From Chitinophaga pinensis (GTDB lineage Bacteria; Bacteroidota; Bacteroidia; Chitinophagales; CAMDFR01), in NCBI GenBank assembly GCA_945860705.1, contig CAMART010000003.1, positions 1 to 64,000 of the forward strand: a stretch of DNA of 64,000 nt, written 5' to 3'. Shown piece by piece: positions 1 through 9,406 of this stretch (its first letter is position 1; the number at the start of each line of letters is the position of its first letter). Below the pieces are notes generated by a model. That model saw only the letters and a program-made list of their open reading frames with translations, searched no databases and was not told the DNA's origin. The translations under genes were made by a program, and so were the position numbers.

Positions 1-820
1 TTGAGCATTTAAATTTCAAACCCATACCTACAGGTATAGTCCACTCAGTTACAGTTTTGTTACTTGGATTTAGTAAGTACTTATCATTGCTTGCTAAATC
101 AGTAGCTTGAACATCAAGTTTAGTATCTAAATGTTTTAGTTCGCTATTATACCATATCATTCCTAATCCAGCATATCCATAAAACCCTACTTTTCTTATT
201 TTGTATGGCTTATTTTTTGATTGAGGATTTAAAAGTCTATTCAATCCCCAAACGGTATTAGAAATATCCCACATGACTACTGTAGATACTTGATGAAAAT
301 TAGATTTAAAATAAACACCTCTATTTAAATCTATACCCAAATCTCTAACCATATATGTTTTATCTTCACCAAATTTCATAGTATTATCTACAAATCCAGC
401 TACAGAACCATACCTATAATTTAAATTTAAACCAAAAGAACCACTAAACATTTTTGTTGCTCCAATAGAAGCCCCAATTCTATTTTCATTGATTGGAGTA
501 AATTTTCCCCACCAATCGCTATGTCTGATATCTGCTTGAGCATTATTTAGGGTAGCCATTACATCTATACTCCATGATCTAAAAGGTTTTCCACTATACA
601 AATTTGGAATACCCGAAAAAGTACCTTTTGTTTTTACTGTTTTTTCTTCAGTAGTTTTTTCTTTTACTATTTTTTCAGTTATTGTTTTTTCTTTGTTTTT
701 CTTTACAACTTCTTCTTCATCTGTTGCTTTTGGTGCAGGGGCATCTGACTGTGCAAATGCATTGATATTTACAAGAGTAAAACATATGCTAAATAGCAAT
801 CTAAAGTATAATTTTTTCAT
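1..820 (-). CDS. secreted/outer-membrane beta-barrel-like protein, truncated by window edge (C-terminus missing)
   Basis: Reverse-strand ATG at 820 gives MKKLYFRLLFSICFTLVNINAFAQSDAPAPKATDEEEVVKKNKEK...; signal peptide, Lys/Glu-rich linker, then aromatic barrel-like sequence open to position 1. Not in ORF track because it runs off the edge. Confidence 0.7.
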   Translation of the reverse strand, partial: MKKLYFRLLFSICFTLVNINAFAQSDAPAPKATDEEEVVKKNKEKTITEKIVKEKTTEEKTVKTKGTFSGIPNLYSGKPFRSWSIDVMATLNNAQADIRHSDWWGKFTPINENRIGASIGATKMFSGSFGLNLNYRYGSVAGFVDNTMKFGEDKTYMVRDLGIDLNRGVYFKSNFHQVSTVVMWDISNTVWGLNRLLNPQSKNKPYKIRKVGFYGYAGLGMIWYNSELKHLDTKLDVQATDLASNDKYLLNPSNKTVTEWTIPVGMGLKFKCS

Positions 821-889
821 TATAAATAATTAATAAGATTAGGGTGCAAAATACTATAAAATATATAAAAATGAGCAATTTATAAAGTT

Positions 890-1297
890 TTACATATCTA
901 AAAATTTAGCTTTATAAATAGGTTTCATTAAGAAGCAAGTTTCAGTTTTACCCCAAATAGAATATCTATTTCGAGCTATTATTTTATATGGAATATTTCT
1001 AATAAAAGTGGGAATAATTTTAAATATATAGATAAGAGCATAAGGAAATCCTAAAGTTTTTGCTAGCTCTAAAACTGCAGTAGATTCGGTATAAATTTGC
1101 TCGTTCTTTTTATAAATTACGCTATCTGGAAATAGTTGTGTAGTGGGTAAAATTCCATTTTCAAACGCATATTTTAGTGAACAAAATACGAATAGATTCT
1201 TACTATCCTTTTTTAATAAAAACTGAACTGAATTATTGCATAGTAGACATTCGCTATCAAAAATAACAAGATGATTGTATGTATTATTGTTTGACAA
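890..1297 (-). CDS. DCC family thiol-disulfide oxidoreductase (DUF393)
   Basis: N-terminal FDSECLLCNNSVQFLLKKD (DxxCxxC) motif; TTG start codon; overlaps the upstream CDS by 14 nt. Confidence 0.8.
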   Translation of the reverse strand: MSNNNTYNHLVIFDSECLLCNNSVQFLLKKDSKNLFVFCSLKYAFENGILPTTQLFPDSVIYKKNEQIYTESTAVLELAKTLGFPYALIYIFKIIPTFIRNIPYKIIARNRYSIWGKTETCFLMKPIYKAKFLDM

Positions 1298-3572
1298 TTT
1301 TTATGGTTTTTGTATATTCTTTACTTGATAATAGTAAATAATAAACTCCTGCATTTAGTTCACTCAACGATATATTTTCTTCATGAGATACAGTACCATC
1401 TTTTACAGATTGACCCATTGTATTTAACAAATGAAAATCAAATATAGCATCTCCACAAGAGATAGTTAAGTCTCCAGTTGTAGGATTTGGATATGCAGTA
1501 ATACTTGGCAAAACAGCATTAAACTCATTCTGTATGTTTGTAGATGCGCCTTGATAGTTGCCATCAAGTATAGCACGTATCATTGGCGAACCATTTTGTA
1601 ATACAGTAGATTTTTTCCATTCGCCATCTGTATGGATATACATATGGTCTCTACCTTTAGGTGAGGTAAGATCATAGCCTATCTGAATATTTCTCACATC
1701 TGTTTGAGTCCAGCCAATATAAAATTTATTATATACTAATACTGGTGATGGAAATTTATAAGTGGTCCATCCTGTAATGCTATCTACATAATTTGGCTTT
1801 GCTATATTGATTTTTGTCAATACGGAGTCTTCTCCAGTTACACCACCATATATAGCAATACTATCCCAAGCATAAATAGAGAATATTAGATTGTCTACAT
1901 TAGTATTGATATTTGTAAATAATATTCTAACCCCAGCTAATGTATCTGGTGCATTAAGATTATATTCGTATGCAAATTTCTTAAGTCCTAAACCTTCTAG
2001 ACCATATGCTTTTACTGGACAGTCACAATCATATGCAAGCAAATTGTCAAATACTTGTTTTGATTTCACTGTGTCATTTGTTGTCAAAAGATTATTTGAA
2101 GTTGGTTGTATTTCAAATGAATTTTCATAGGTATAATCAACATTAGTAAGCAATGGTGATACTACTGTATAAGTGGCTCTTGGATCTAAATTTCTATCTG
2201 TATATGTACTTCCTGCAGTAAAACTGAGAGTACCAGAACTATATACAGAGCTACTTGTATTGATTTCTTTAGCATTGAAAGCAAAATCTACTGTAGGTGT
2301 GATAGCAGTATTTAAATTTCTTACTGTCATATTTACAAAAGTATCTAGGTCTGCATTTCCTCTAAATTGCTTATAGGGCATCATTGAAAAATTCTTTAGT
2401 ACACTAGGAAATCTGTTCACAATAGTTATGTCATTAATTTGTGTATCTGATAGAGTTCTATTTCTATCTAATTGTACATAGTCAATATTCCAATGGTCAT
2501 TATTGCCTGCTATACTTGCTTTATTTCTGATTCTAAATTGAAAACCATTATAAAAAGGATCTGGATCATCTACGCTCGCACCTCTGAATATATGTATATT
2601 GGCTAATAAGAATTTAGTGTTTGGCGTATTAGCTGGAGAACTAAATCCTGTATCTGACCAAATAGGATACCATCCACCAAATTTATCTCTGATATCTACT
2701 ATGATAGAATCTAGTTTATTTGGATAATCTCCCATACCCATAGGTTGATAATAAAAGCTTAAATAAACAGAATCTATATTACTTAAACCACCTAAATTTA
2801 TAGGTTTTGAGGTAAGATAGTCTGCTTTTCCATATCGAGTAGGAGAGCTATTGTCATAGGGTCTGCCATATTGATTAAGTCCATCTAAAGTAGCAACTCC
2901 TATACTCAATGGATTGATAGGAAAACAAGTATTAATCCATGCATAATTATCTACCCACTTTGTAGAAGGATTTAAATTTTTAAAATAAATTTTAGCTATT
3001 TTAAATGTAGTATCACCTGTAACTAAAATAGAATCTATAGGCATTCCATAACCTGCGCTAGTGTCTCTAGATTCAAAACTAGTATATCTATAAAAGCTAG
3101 TCCAATAAGTAATAGTAGAAAAAGAACTAAAACAATTTGTGCCACTATAATACCTAAAAGTACTCGTAGGTGGGCTAAATAAAAATGTATCATTTTTGTC
3201 TAAAGCCGTGTCATATCTTACTTGGAAAGGTTGATTGTAAAAAAGAGTTTTCACCTGAAAAGGAATATCATTTCCAGTAATACATGGCCCACTAGCAAAT
3301 GCGGAATCGGTAGCCAATGCCATTTGATAGTCATATTCTCTAGTAGTGATGGTAGAAAAATCGTCTATAAATGGTAATCCTAATGTATCTGTAGTATATA
3401 TGATGTTTTTATCTATATTGAAATCTCTAGAGCCTGCTGAAGTGGACTCATATTCTCTCAATGTTTGATAGTATATTACAGGATTGCTTTGTACTGGCTT
3501 TAATACTTCTACTTGAGCAGATAAATTACTAACAACAAATAATAAAAATATAAATAGACTAAGGTGTTTCAT
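1284..3572 (-). CDS. secreted T9SS type A sorting domain-containing protein
   Basis: Start trimmed to MKHLSLFIFLLFVVSNLSAQ signal peptide (ATG at 3572); C-terminal ITAYPNPTTGDLTIS...GVYYLLLSSKEYTKTIKIVKQ sorting domain. Confidence 0.85.
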   Translation of the reverse strand: MKHLSLFIFLLFVVSNLSAQVEVLKPVQSNPVIYYQTLREYESTSAGSRDFNIDKNIIYTTDTLGLPFIDDFSTITTREYDYQMALATDSAFASGPCITGNDIPFQVKTLFYNQPFQVRYDTALDKNDTFLFSPPTSTFRYYSGTNCFSSFSTITYWTSFYRYTSFESRDTSAGYGMPIDSILVTGDTTFKIAKIYFKNLNPSTKWVDNYAWINTCFPINPLSIGVATLDGLNQYGRPYDNSSPTRYGKADYLTSKPINLGGLSNIDSVYLSFYYQPMGMGDYPNKLDSIIVDIRDKFGGWYPIWSDTGFSSPANTPNTKFLLANIHIFRGASVDDPDPFYNGFQFRIRNKASIAGNNDHWNIDYVQLDRNRTLSDTQINDITIVNRFPSVLKNFSMMPYKQFRGNADLDTFVNMTVRNLNTAITPTVDFAFNAKEINTSSSVYSSGTLSFTAGSTYTDRNLDPRATYTVVSPLLTNVDYTYENSFEIQPTSNNLLTTNDTVKSKQVFDNLLAYDCDCPVKAYGLEGLGLKKFAYEYNLNAPDTLAGVRILFTNINTNVDNLIFSIYAWDSIAIYGGVTGEDSVLTKINIAKPNYVDSITGWTTYKFPSPVLVYNKFYIGWTQTDVRNIQIGYDLTSPKGRDHMYIHTDGEWKKSTVLQNGSPMIRAILDGNYQGASTNIQNEFNAVLPSITAYPNPTTGDLTISCGDAIFDFHLLNTMGQSVKDGTVSHEENISLSELNAGVYYLLLSSKEYTKTIKIVKQ

Positions 3573-4443
3573 TAGGAATATTGTTCGGATCAGATGCTTC
3601 GCCAGCATTTTCTTCTTCTTCAGGTTTACCATATTTTTCAATCATGTTTTGTTTATATAAATCCACTTCTTCTACAGTCATTGTTGATTTAATAAATATA
3701 TCAACCGACTCCCCTACTCTTAATTGATTCCCATCGCCTGGCTCAGGCATTTGGCTGTATACTTTAGCACTACTGGTATCAGATACGTCTGCATCTACTA
3801 CCAATGCACCAAGTGTAAATCCATTTTCTTGAAGTACAGTTAATGCCTCACTATAGGTCAATCCTACTATAAACGGCACATCTACTTTTGTATTGCCCAT
3901 ACCATTGCCTAAAACTAAAATTAATTCTGAACCAATAGGTAACATCTCTCCTTTTTTGACACTTCTACCCTTATACAATACATCTAGAACTGCATTCAAA
4001 TCTGGGTTTTGTTTGTATATAGGATCCCCTACTTTAAATCCTCTACCTTCTAGTTGAATGGTAGCAAATTTATACGAGCTTTTTCCTACTAGGTCTGGAA
4101 CTTCTCTGTTTGGTGGCTTAGATGCGTTGATAGTTAGATAGATGATTCTATTTTCTTTTACTTTAGAACCAGCCATTGGATTTTGATCTAGGATAGTACC
4201 TGCAGGTTTTTTAGGGTCGAAACTGGTATCTGCGACTGAAAACTCTAAATTTAAATCTTCTAATTTATCAAGAGCTTGTTTGTAACTCATTCCTTTCATT
4301 TCAGGTACTGTCACAGAATCACCATGATTTGTATACCATTTCAAGGATTGCATGATAATAAAAATCGATATGAAAAAAACTAGAAAAGCTAGTATTAAAT
4401 TAACCCAAAATACTCTAGTTTTTATGAAATCTTTAAAATTCAA
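3559..4443 (-). CDS. membrane-anchored PASTA domain protein
   Basis: One N-terminal TM helix followed by three PASTA-like repeats (VTVPEMKGMSYKQALDKLEDLNL; REVPDLVGKSSYKFATIQLEGRGF; VDVPFIVGLTYSEALTVLQENGF). Confidence 0.88.
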   Translation of the reverse strand: MNFKDFIKTRVFWVNLILAFLVFFISIFIIMQSLKWYTNHGDSVTVPEMKGMSYKQALDKLEDLNLEFSVADTSFDPKKPAGTILDQNPMAGSKVKENRIIYLTINASKPPNREVPDLVGKSSYKFATIQLEGRGFKVGDPIYKQNPDLNAVLDVLYKGRSVKKGEMLPIGSELILVLGNGMGNTKVDVPFIVGLTYSEALTVLQENGFTLGALVVDADVSDTSSAKVYSQMPEPGDGNQLRVGESVDIFIKSTMTVEEVDLYKQNMIEKYGKPEEEENAGEASDPNNIPNETP

Positions 4444-4563
4444 TGTTTGCTTCTATTTTATGTAACAAAGTTAAGATTAAATTTTATAATATTAAAACCT
4501 TATACAAGTTTTTATTAAATATATTTTTACAAATATGAAAATCGATAATCTATCAAATCGGCT

Positions 4564-4571
4564 TATCTTTG
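4564..4571 (+). promoter_or_regulatory. Bacteroidota -7 box TATCTTTG upstream of acyl-CoA reductase
   Basis: Match to TAnnTTTG, 10 nt upstream of ATG 4582. Confidence 0.5.
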
Positions 4572-4581
4572 AGCTTGTATT

Positions 4582-5607
4582 ATGAAAAAAGAAAATATAT
4601 CAAAAAAGATAGAAGTATTAAGCCAGCTAGCTCAGGTATTAAAAGAAAAAAACACGGATGATAATGAAGCGTATCTATATACAAAAGCAAAAAATCCTTG
4701 GTTTAGTTTAGACTTTATTATCTATGCTTTCGATACTTTTATCAATGATTATTTACAAAAAAATAAATTAGAAAATTGGTTATCTGCATATACAGAAAAA
4801 TCAATATTTGAAACTAAAAACGTAGGTATCATAGTAGCTGGGAACATTCCTATAGTGGGCATTCATGATATATTGAGTGGTTATTTTAGTGGGCATCATA
4901 TCACTCTAAAGCTTTCTTCAAAAGATGATGTACTCATGAATTATATTTTCAATGAATGGGCGAAGATTGATATTGATTTAATGAATCAATTTACTATCAC
5001 CGAATCACTAAAAAACATAGATGCAATAATAGCTACCGGCAGTGATACTACGCACAATTATTTTGAGCAATATTTTAAATCTGTAAAAAAAATACTTAGG
5101 AAAAACAGAAACAGTATAGCTGTATTATCTGGAAATGAAACAGATGAAGAGCTTTATGGATTAGCAGACGACATATTTTTATATTATGGTCTAGGATGCC
5201 GAAACGTATCGTATTTGCTAGCTCCTAAAGACTTTGACATCATAAAACTTTACAAATATTTTGAGAAATATGTTCAAGTAAAACAACATGTAAAATACAT
5301 GAATAATTTTGAGTATAATCTCACGCTTTTACTCATGAATCAAAAGAAACACTTTGCAAGTGATTTTTTTATACTCGAAGAAAATGCACAATTGAGCTCA
5401 AGAATAGCTACATTACATTACTCACATTATGAACACATAGATGAAGTAAAAAACATACTTTTGGTCAACCAAGATAAAATTCAATGTGTAGTTTCATCTA
5501 TAAAAGAGTTGGAAAATGACTCTGTAGCATTTGGTCAAAGTCAACACCCATCGCTCTCTCAGTATGCCGACAATATTGATACCCTCGATTTTTTAATTAA
5601 TTTGTAA
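4582..5607 (+). CDS. acyl-CoA reductase (LuxC-like)
   Basis: Resembles the Bacteroidota acyl-CoA reductase family (VGIIVAGNIPIVGIHDILSGYFSGHHITLKLSSKD). Confidence 0.8.
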   Translation: MKKENISKKIEVLSQLAQVLKEKNTDDNEAYLYTKAKNPWFSLDFIIYAFDTFINDYLQKNKLENWLSAYTEKSIFETKNVGIIVAGNIPIVGIHDILSGYFSGHHITLKLSSKDDVLMNYIFNEWAKIDIDLMNQFTITESLKNIDAIIATGSDTTHNYFEQYFKSVKKILRKNRNSIAVLSGNETDEELYGLADDIFLYYGLGCRNVSYLLAPKDFDIIKLYKYFEKYVQVKQHVKYMNNFEYNLTLLLMNQKKHFASDFFILEENAQLSSRIATLHYSHYEHIDEVKNILLVNQDKIQCVVSSIKELENDSVAFGQSQHPSLSQYADNIDTLDFLINL

Positions 5608-5612
5608 CTTTG
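5605..5612 (+). promoter_or_regulatory. -7 box TAACTTTG upstream of der (overlaps the preceding stop codon)
   Basis: Match to TAnnTTTG, 55 nt before der ATG. Confidence 0.45.
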
Positions 5613-5667
5613 TACTTTGATTCAATTTTTCTATACACATATAGTATAGAATCTAACTAATAATAAC

Positions 5668-6972
5668 ATGGGATTTACAGTAGCAATAATAGGCAGACCA
5701 AATGTAGGAAAATCTACCCTATTTAATAGATTGATAGGTGAGAAAAAAAGCATAGTGGATGATGTGAGTGGGGTGACTAGAGACAGAATATATGGCGAAA
5801 GCGATTGGGGTGGTAAAAAATTCAATATCATAGATACTGGAGGATTTGTAGCTCATAGTAATGAAGTATTTGAAACAGCTATCCGCGAGCAAGTACAAAT
5901 TGCGATACAAGAAGCAGATTTGATTTTGTTTGTATTGGACGTAATCACTGGCATCACTGACTTAGATGACGAAGTGGCTAATATGCTTCGTAAGTGCAAA
6001 AAAACAGTATTTGTAGTAGTAAATAAAGTAGATAATCATAGTAGAAATCTTGAAGCTACGGAGTTTTATAGACTAGGTTTTAAAGATACCTTTTTCATAG
6101 CAGCTATGAATGGCTCTGGTACTGGAGATATGATGGATGCTATCTCGTTTAAAATAACTAAAGAAGAGGAAGAATTTGAACCAGATGTTCCTAAAATAGC
6201 TATTATTGGTCAACCAAACGTAGGTAAATCATCTATAGTAAATGCTTTTATAGGTGAAGATAGAAATGTAGTAACTGAAATTGCAGGTACAACCAGAGAT
6301 GCCGTACATACCAAGTTTAATAAATTTGGTAAGGATCTAATACTCATAGATACTGCTGGTCTACGAAAAAAAGCAAAAGTGCATGAAAACCTAGAATTTT
6401 ATAGCACCATACGAAGTATCAATGCAATTGACGAATCTGATGTTTGTATACTGATGATAGATGCTACAGAAGGTATCACTCAACAAGATTTAGCGATTTT
6501 TAGACTAGCTAGAACCAAGAGTAAAGGTATCATCATCATGGTAAACAAATGGGATTTAGTAAAAAAAGATACCAATACAGCTCGTGACTATGAGGCTGTG
6601 ATAAAAGAGAAATTATTGCCATTTAATGATGTGCCTATCATTTTCACATCAGTACTCGAAAAACAAAGAATACTCAAAGGGCTTGAATTAGCAATGGATG
6701 TATACGATAAAAGAACTCGTAAACTCAGTACTTCCTTACTCAATGGATTGCTAGAAGAAGCCATAGCGATACAGCATCCACCTGCTATAAAAGGAAAGTT
6801 GGTGACTATAAAATACGTAACTCAGATACCTGCACAGACACCCACATTTGTGTTCTTTTGCAACCATCCAAAGTATATTACCGATTCATACAAAAACTTC
6901 TTAGAAAATTTCCTTAGAAAAAGATATGACTTCTGCGGTGTAGTATTGAATTTATTTTTTAGAGAAAAATAA
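5668..6972 (+). CDS. der: ribosome biogenesis GTPase Der (EngA)
   Basis: Two tandem GTPase domains (GRPNVGKSTLFNRL ... GQPNVGKSSIVNAF), KH-like C-terminus. Confidence 0.97.
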   Translation: MGFTVAIIGRPNVGKSTLFNRLIGEKKSIVDDVSGVTRDRIYGESDWGGKKFNIIDTGGFVAHSNEVFETAIREQVQIAIQEADLILFVLDVITGITDLDDEVANMLRKCKKTVFVVVNKVDNHSRNLEATEFYRLGFKDTFFIAAMNGSGTGDMMDAISFKITKEEEEFEPDVPKIAIIGQPNVGKSSIVNAFIGEDRNVVTEIAGTTRDAVHTKFNKFGKDLILIDTAGLRKKAKVHENLEFYSTIRSINAIDESDVCILMIDATEGITQQDLAIFRLARTKSKGIIIMVNKWDLVKKDTNTARDYEAVIKEKLLPFNDVPIIFTSVLEKQRILKGLELAMDVYDKRTRKLSTSLLNGLLEEAIAIQHPPAIKGKLVTIKYVTQIPAQTPTFVFFCNHPKYITDSYKNFLENFLRKRYDFCGVVLNLFFREK

Positions 6973-6978
6973 TTTTTT

Positions 6979-7086
6979 AAGTATAAAGTAATAAGTATAA
7001 AGTAATAAGATTTGTAAATACGAATTCATTTTATAATTAAATCTTGATACTAATCCCGAAGATTCGGGACTTGATACTTGATACTT
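6979..7086. repeat. heptad-periodic intergenic repeat with embedded GC hairpin
   Basis: AAGTATAAAGTAAT x2 (14-bp unit, 6979-7006), CTTGATAC motifs, and TCCCGAA-GA-TTCGGGA hairpin at 7054-7069. Confidence 0.7.
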
Positions 7087-7518
7087 TTAGTTCTCTGGTA
7101 TCTCATCCAATACTTCCAGCACTCCATCTTTATGAGTAGCTATATATGTAATCACCCCATTGGTTAATACAAAATATTTAGCCTGTATCTCTTGATTGTA
7201 TACGAGCATTTGCTCCATAGTGGTAAAATCTATAGGTTCTGATGAGGCTTTGCATTCAGCTAATATATATGGTTTGCCATCTGTATCAAAAACCAATACG
7301 TCACATCTTTTGGGCACATCGTTTACCATAAGGAAAAACTCACTACGCATCAAACTAAGTGAATACTTTTTGTCGTAGTGCAGATAGTATAATAAGTGCT
7401 GTCTTACGAATTCTTCTGGGGTGAGATTCACAAATTTTTTGCGAACAATATCAAAAATTGATTTCCGTTCACCCGATTCGTTAAAGTTAAAATTATATTT
7501 ACCTAATGGTAATGACAT
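7087..7518 (-). CDS. stand-alone HsdR N-terminal (PD-(D/E)XK nuclease-like) domain protein
   Basis: CDVLVFDTDGKPYILAECKA matches the D...ExK nuclease core of type I restriction HSDR_N; only 143 aa. Confidence 0.85.
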   Translation of the reverse strand: MSLPLGKYNFNFNESGERKSIFDIVRKKFVNLTPEEFVRQHLLYYLHYDKKYSLSLMRSEFFLMVNDVPKRCDVLVFDTDGKPYILAECKASSEPIDFTTMEQMLVYNQEIQAKYFVLTNGVITYIATHKDGVLEVLDEIPEN

Positions 7519-7554
7519 AAAAAAAGATTTACTTTGTAAATAAATAATAAAATT

Positions 7555-8325
7555 ATGAAATCTAAAGAAGAAATAATTAACAATTGGTTACCAAGATATA
7601 CTGGTACAAATCTAGATGAGTTTGGTGAATATATTTTATTGACCAATTTTGATAAGTATGTAGAGCTATTTGCAGAGATACACAATGTACCTATTAAAGG
7701 AATTGACAGAGCTATGCCCACCGCAACAGCTGAAGGCATTACTATTATCAACTTTAGTATGGGAAGCCCCAATGCTGCAACTATTGTAGATTTGCTGGGT
7801 GCTATCAAACCAAAAGGAGTTTTATTTCTTGGCAAATGTGGAAGTTTAAAAGATAGAATTGGTCTTGGTAAATTGATTTTACCGATAGCTGCTATAAGAG
7901 GAGAAGGAACTTCCAATGATTATTTTCCACCAGAAATTCCTGCTTTACCATCATTCGCACTTCAAAAAGCTATATCTACCACTATTCGAGATGCTGAACA
8001 AGATTATTGGACTGGTACTGTTTATACTACTAACAGAAGAGTGTGGGAACATGATGAAGACTTTAAAGCCTACTTAAAAAAAACAAGAGCACATGCTATT
8101 GATATGGAAACTGCAACTTTATTCTCTGTAGCATTTGCCAATAAAATACAAATAGGTGCACTATTACTAGTGAGTGACCAACCCATGACTCCTGCAGGTG
8201 TAAAGACAGAACAAAGTGACAAAATAGTAACGGAAAATTTTGTAAAAATACACCTACAAATAGGTATTGACTCATTGAAACAACTCATCAATGATGGGCA
8301 GACAATTAAACACTTGAGATTTTAA
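7555..8325 (+). CDS. amn: AMP nucleosidase
   Basis: Nucleoside phosphorylase-type fold: GVLFLGKCGSLKDRIGLGKLILPIAAIRGEGTSNDY..., AIDMETATLFSVAF. Confidence 0.85.
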   Translation: MKSKEEIINNWLPRYTGTNLDEFGEYILLTNFDKYVELFAEIHNVPIKGIDRAMPTATAEGITIINFSMGSPNAATIVDLLGAIKPKGVLFLGKCGSLKDRIGLGKLILPIAAIRGEGTSNDYFPPEIPALPSFALQKAISTTIRDAEQDYWTGTVYTTNRRVWEHDEDFKAYLKKTRAHAIDMETATLFSVAFANKIQIGALLLVSDQPMTPAGVKTEQSDKIVTENFVKIHLQIGIDSLKQLINDGQTIKHLRF

Positions 8326-8329
8326 GAAT

Positions 8330-9406
8330 TCAATACCTCAAAGTCTTTAACTTATTTTCTGTTTCTATCCATTCTTTCTGTGCGTCAGATGTAGCTGTGA
8401 TTCCGCATCCTACATAGTAGTGAATATTGGTTTTATCGATACTTGCACAACGAAGGTTTACGTATAAGTCTACATTTTTTTTATCTGTAAATATTCCTAA
8501 ATATCCTGTGTAAAATGTTCTATCATACGCTTCATTTTCAAGGATATATTCTTTACAAATCTCTTTTGGCATACCACAAACAGCTGGTGTAGGATGAAGC
8601 GTATTTATTATATCTATTATATTATTTTCATCAGAAACAGTCGCATGTATGTCTGTACGAAGATGAGCAATATTGCCTGCTTCTAGTGTATATGGTGTTG
8701 AAATTTGAATATCTTTTAAATAAAGACCTTTTAATTTTTCATCAATATATTCTGTGACTATGCGTTGTTCTTCTTGTTCTTTTTCTCCCCAAGTATAAGT
8801 AGAATTTTCGTTGCTGAGTTGTGTTCCTGCAAGTGAAATCGTATGCAATCTATTTTCATCTACTCGCAAAAGCGTCTCTGGTGTGGCACCCATCCAACAC
8901 TCTCGATTTGGTATATATATCATGTAGTTGAAAGCATGATGGTATTTATCACATAAATTTAAAAATTTAGAAACTAAATCGATTTCATTTGTTGTAGAAA
9001 AAACACGAGAGGCCACCAACTTATTAAATGTACCAGTCTGAATTGAGTTTTTTATTTTGTCTACATATTGGATAAATCCTTCTTCTGTAAGCTGCGTTTG
9101 ATTTTTATTTTCTATGCTATTACTTGCATCAATATCATCTAGAGTTTTTGAAAAATCTAGAATTTGATTATCTGAATATTTTTTTTGTATAGGGATAATA
9201 AATCCTTTTTGTTTAGCATCAAAAGGCATAAAAACAAATGAATTATCCCTTATTTCTTCTATAAATGCAGTACTATATTCTTTAGCAATAATTAATTGAA
9301 GAGAATCAGTATTTGGTTTTTTGTACAACACAAAAACTTCGCTACTATTCAAACAATTTTTCGTAATTTTATCAAGTGCATTATAGTATGTTTGAAAAAA
9401 ACTCAT
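8330..9406 (-). CDS. menF: isochorismate synthase / chorismate-binding enzyme
   Basis: Chorismate-binding C-terminal motifs: GATPETLLRV, HTISLAGTQ, LHPTPAVCGMPKE, YTGYLGIF. Confidence 0.85.
   Translation of the reverse strand: MSFFQTYYNALDKITKNCLNSSEVFVLYKKPNTDSLQLIIAKEYSTAFIEEIRDNSFVFMPFDAKQKGFIIPIQKKYSDNQILDFSKTLDDIDASNSIENKNQTQLTEEGFIQYVDKIKNSIQTGTFNKLVASRVFSTTNEIDLVSKFLNLCDKYHHAFNYMIYIPNRECWMGATPETLLRVDENRLHTISLAGTQLSNENSTYTWGEKEQEEQRIVTEYIDEKLKGLYLKDIQISTPYTLEAGNIAHLRTDIHATVSDENNIIDIINTLHPTPAVCGMPKEICKEYILENEAYDRTFYTGYLGIFTDKKNVDLYVNLRCASIDKTNIHYYVGCGITATSDAQKEWIETENKLKTLRY

Noticed and set aside
7087-7518. Type I restriction-modification system
   Set aside because: Only the HsdR N-terminal domain is present; no HsdM, HsdS or helicase part.
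7503-7916. 137-aa minus-strand ORF opposite AMP nucleosidase
   Set aside because: Antisense to a recognisable enzyme; no support of its own.
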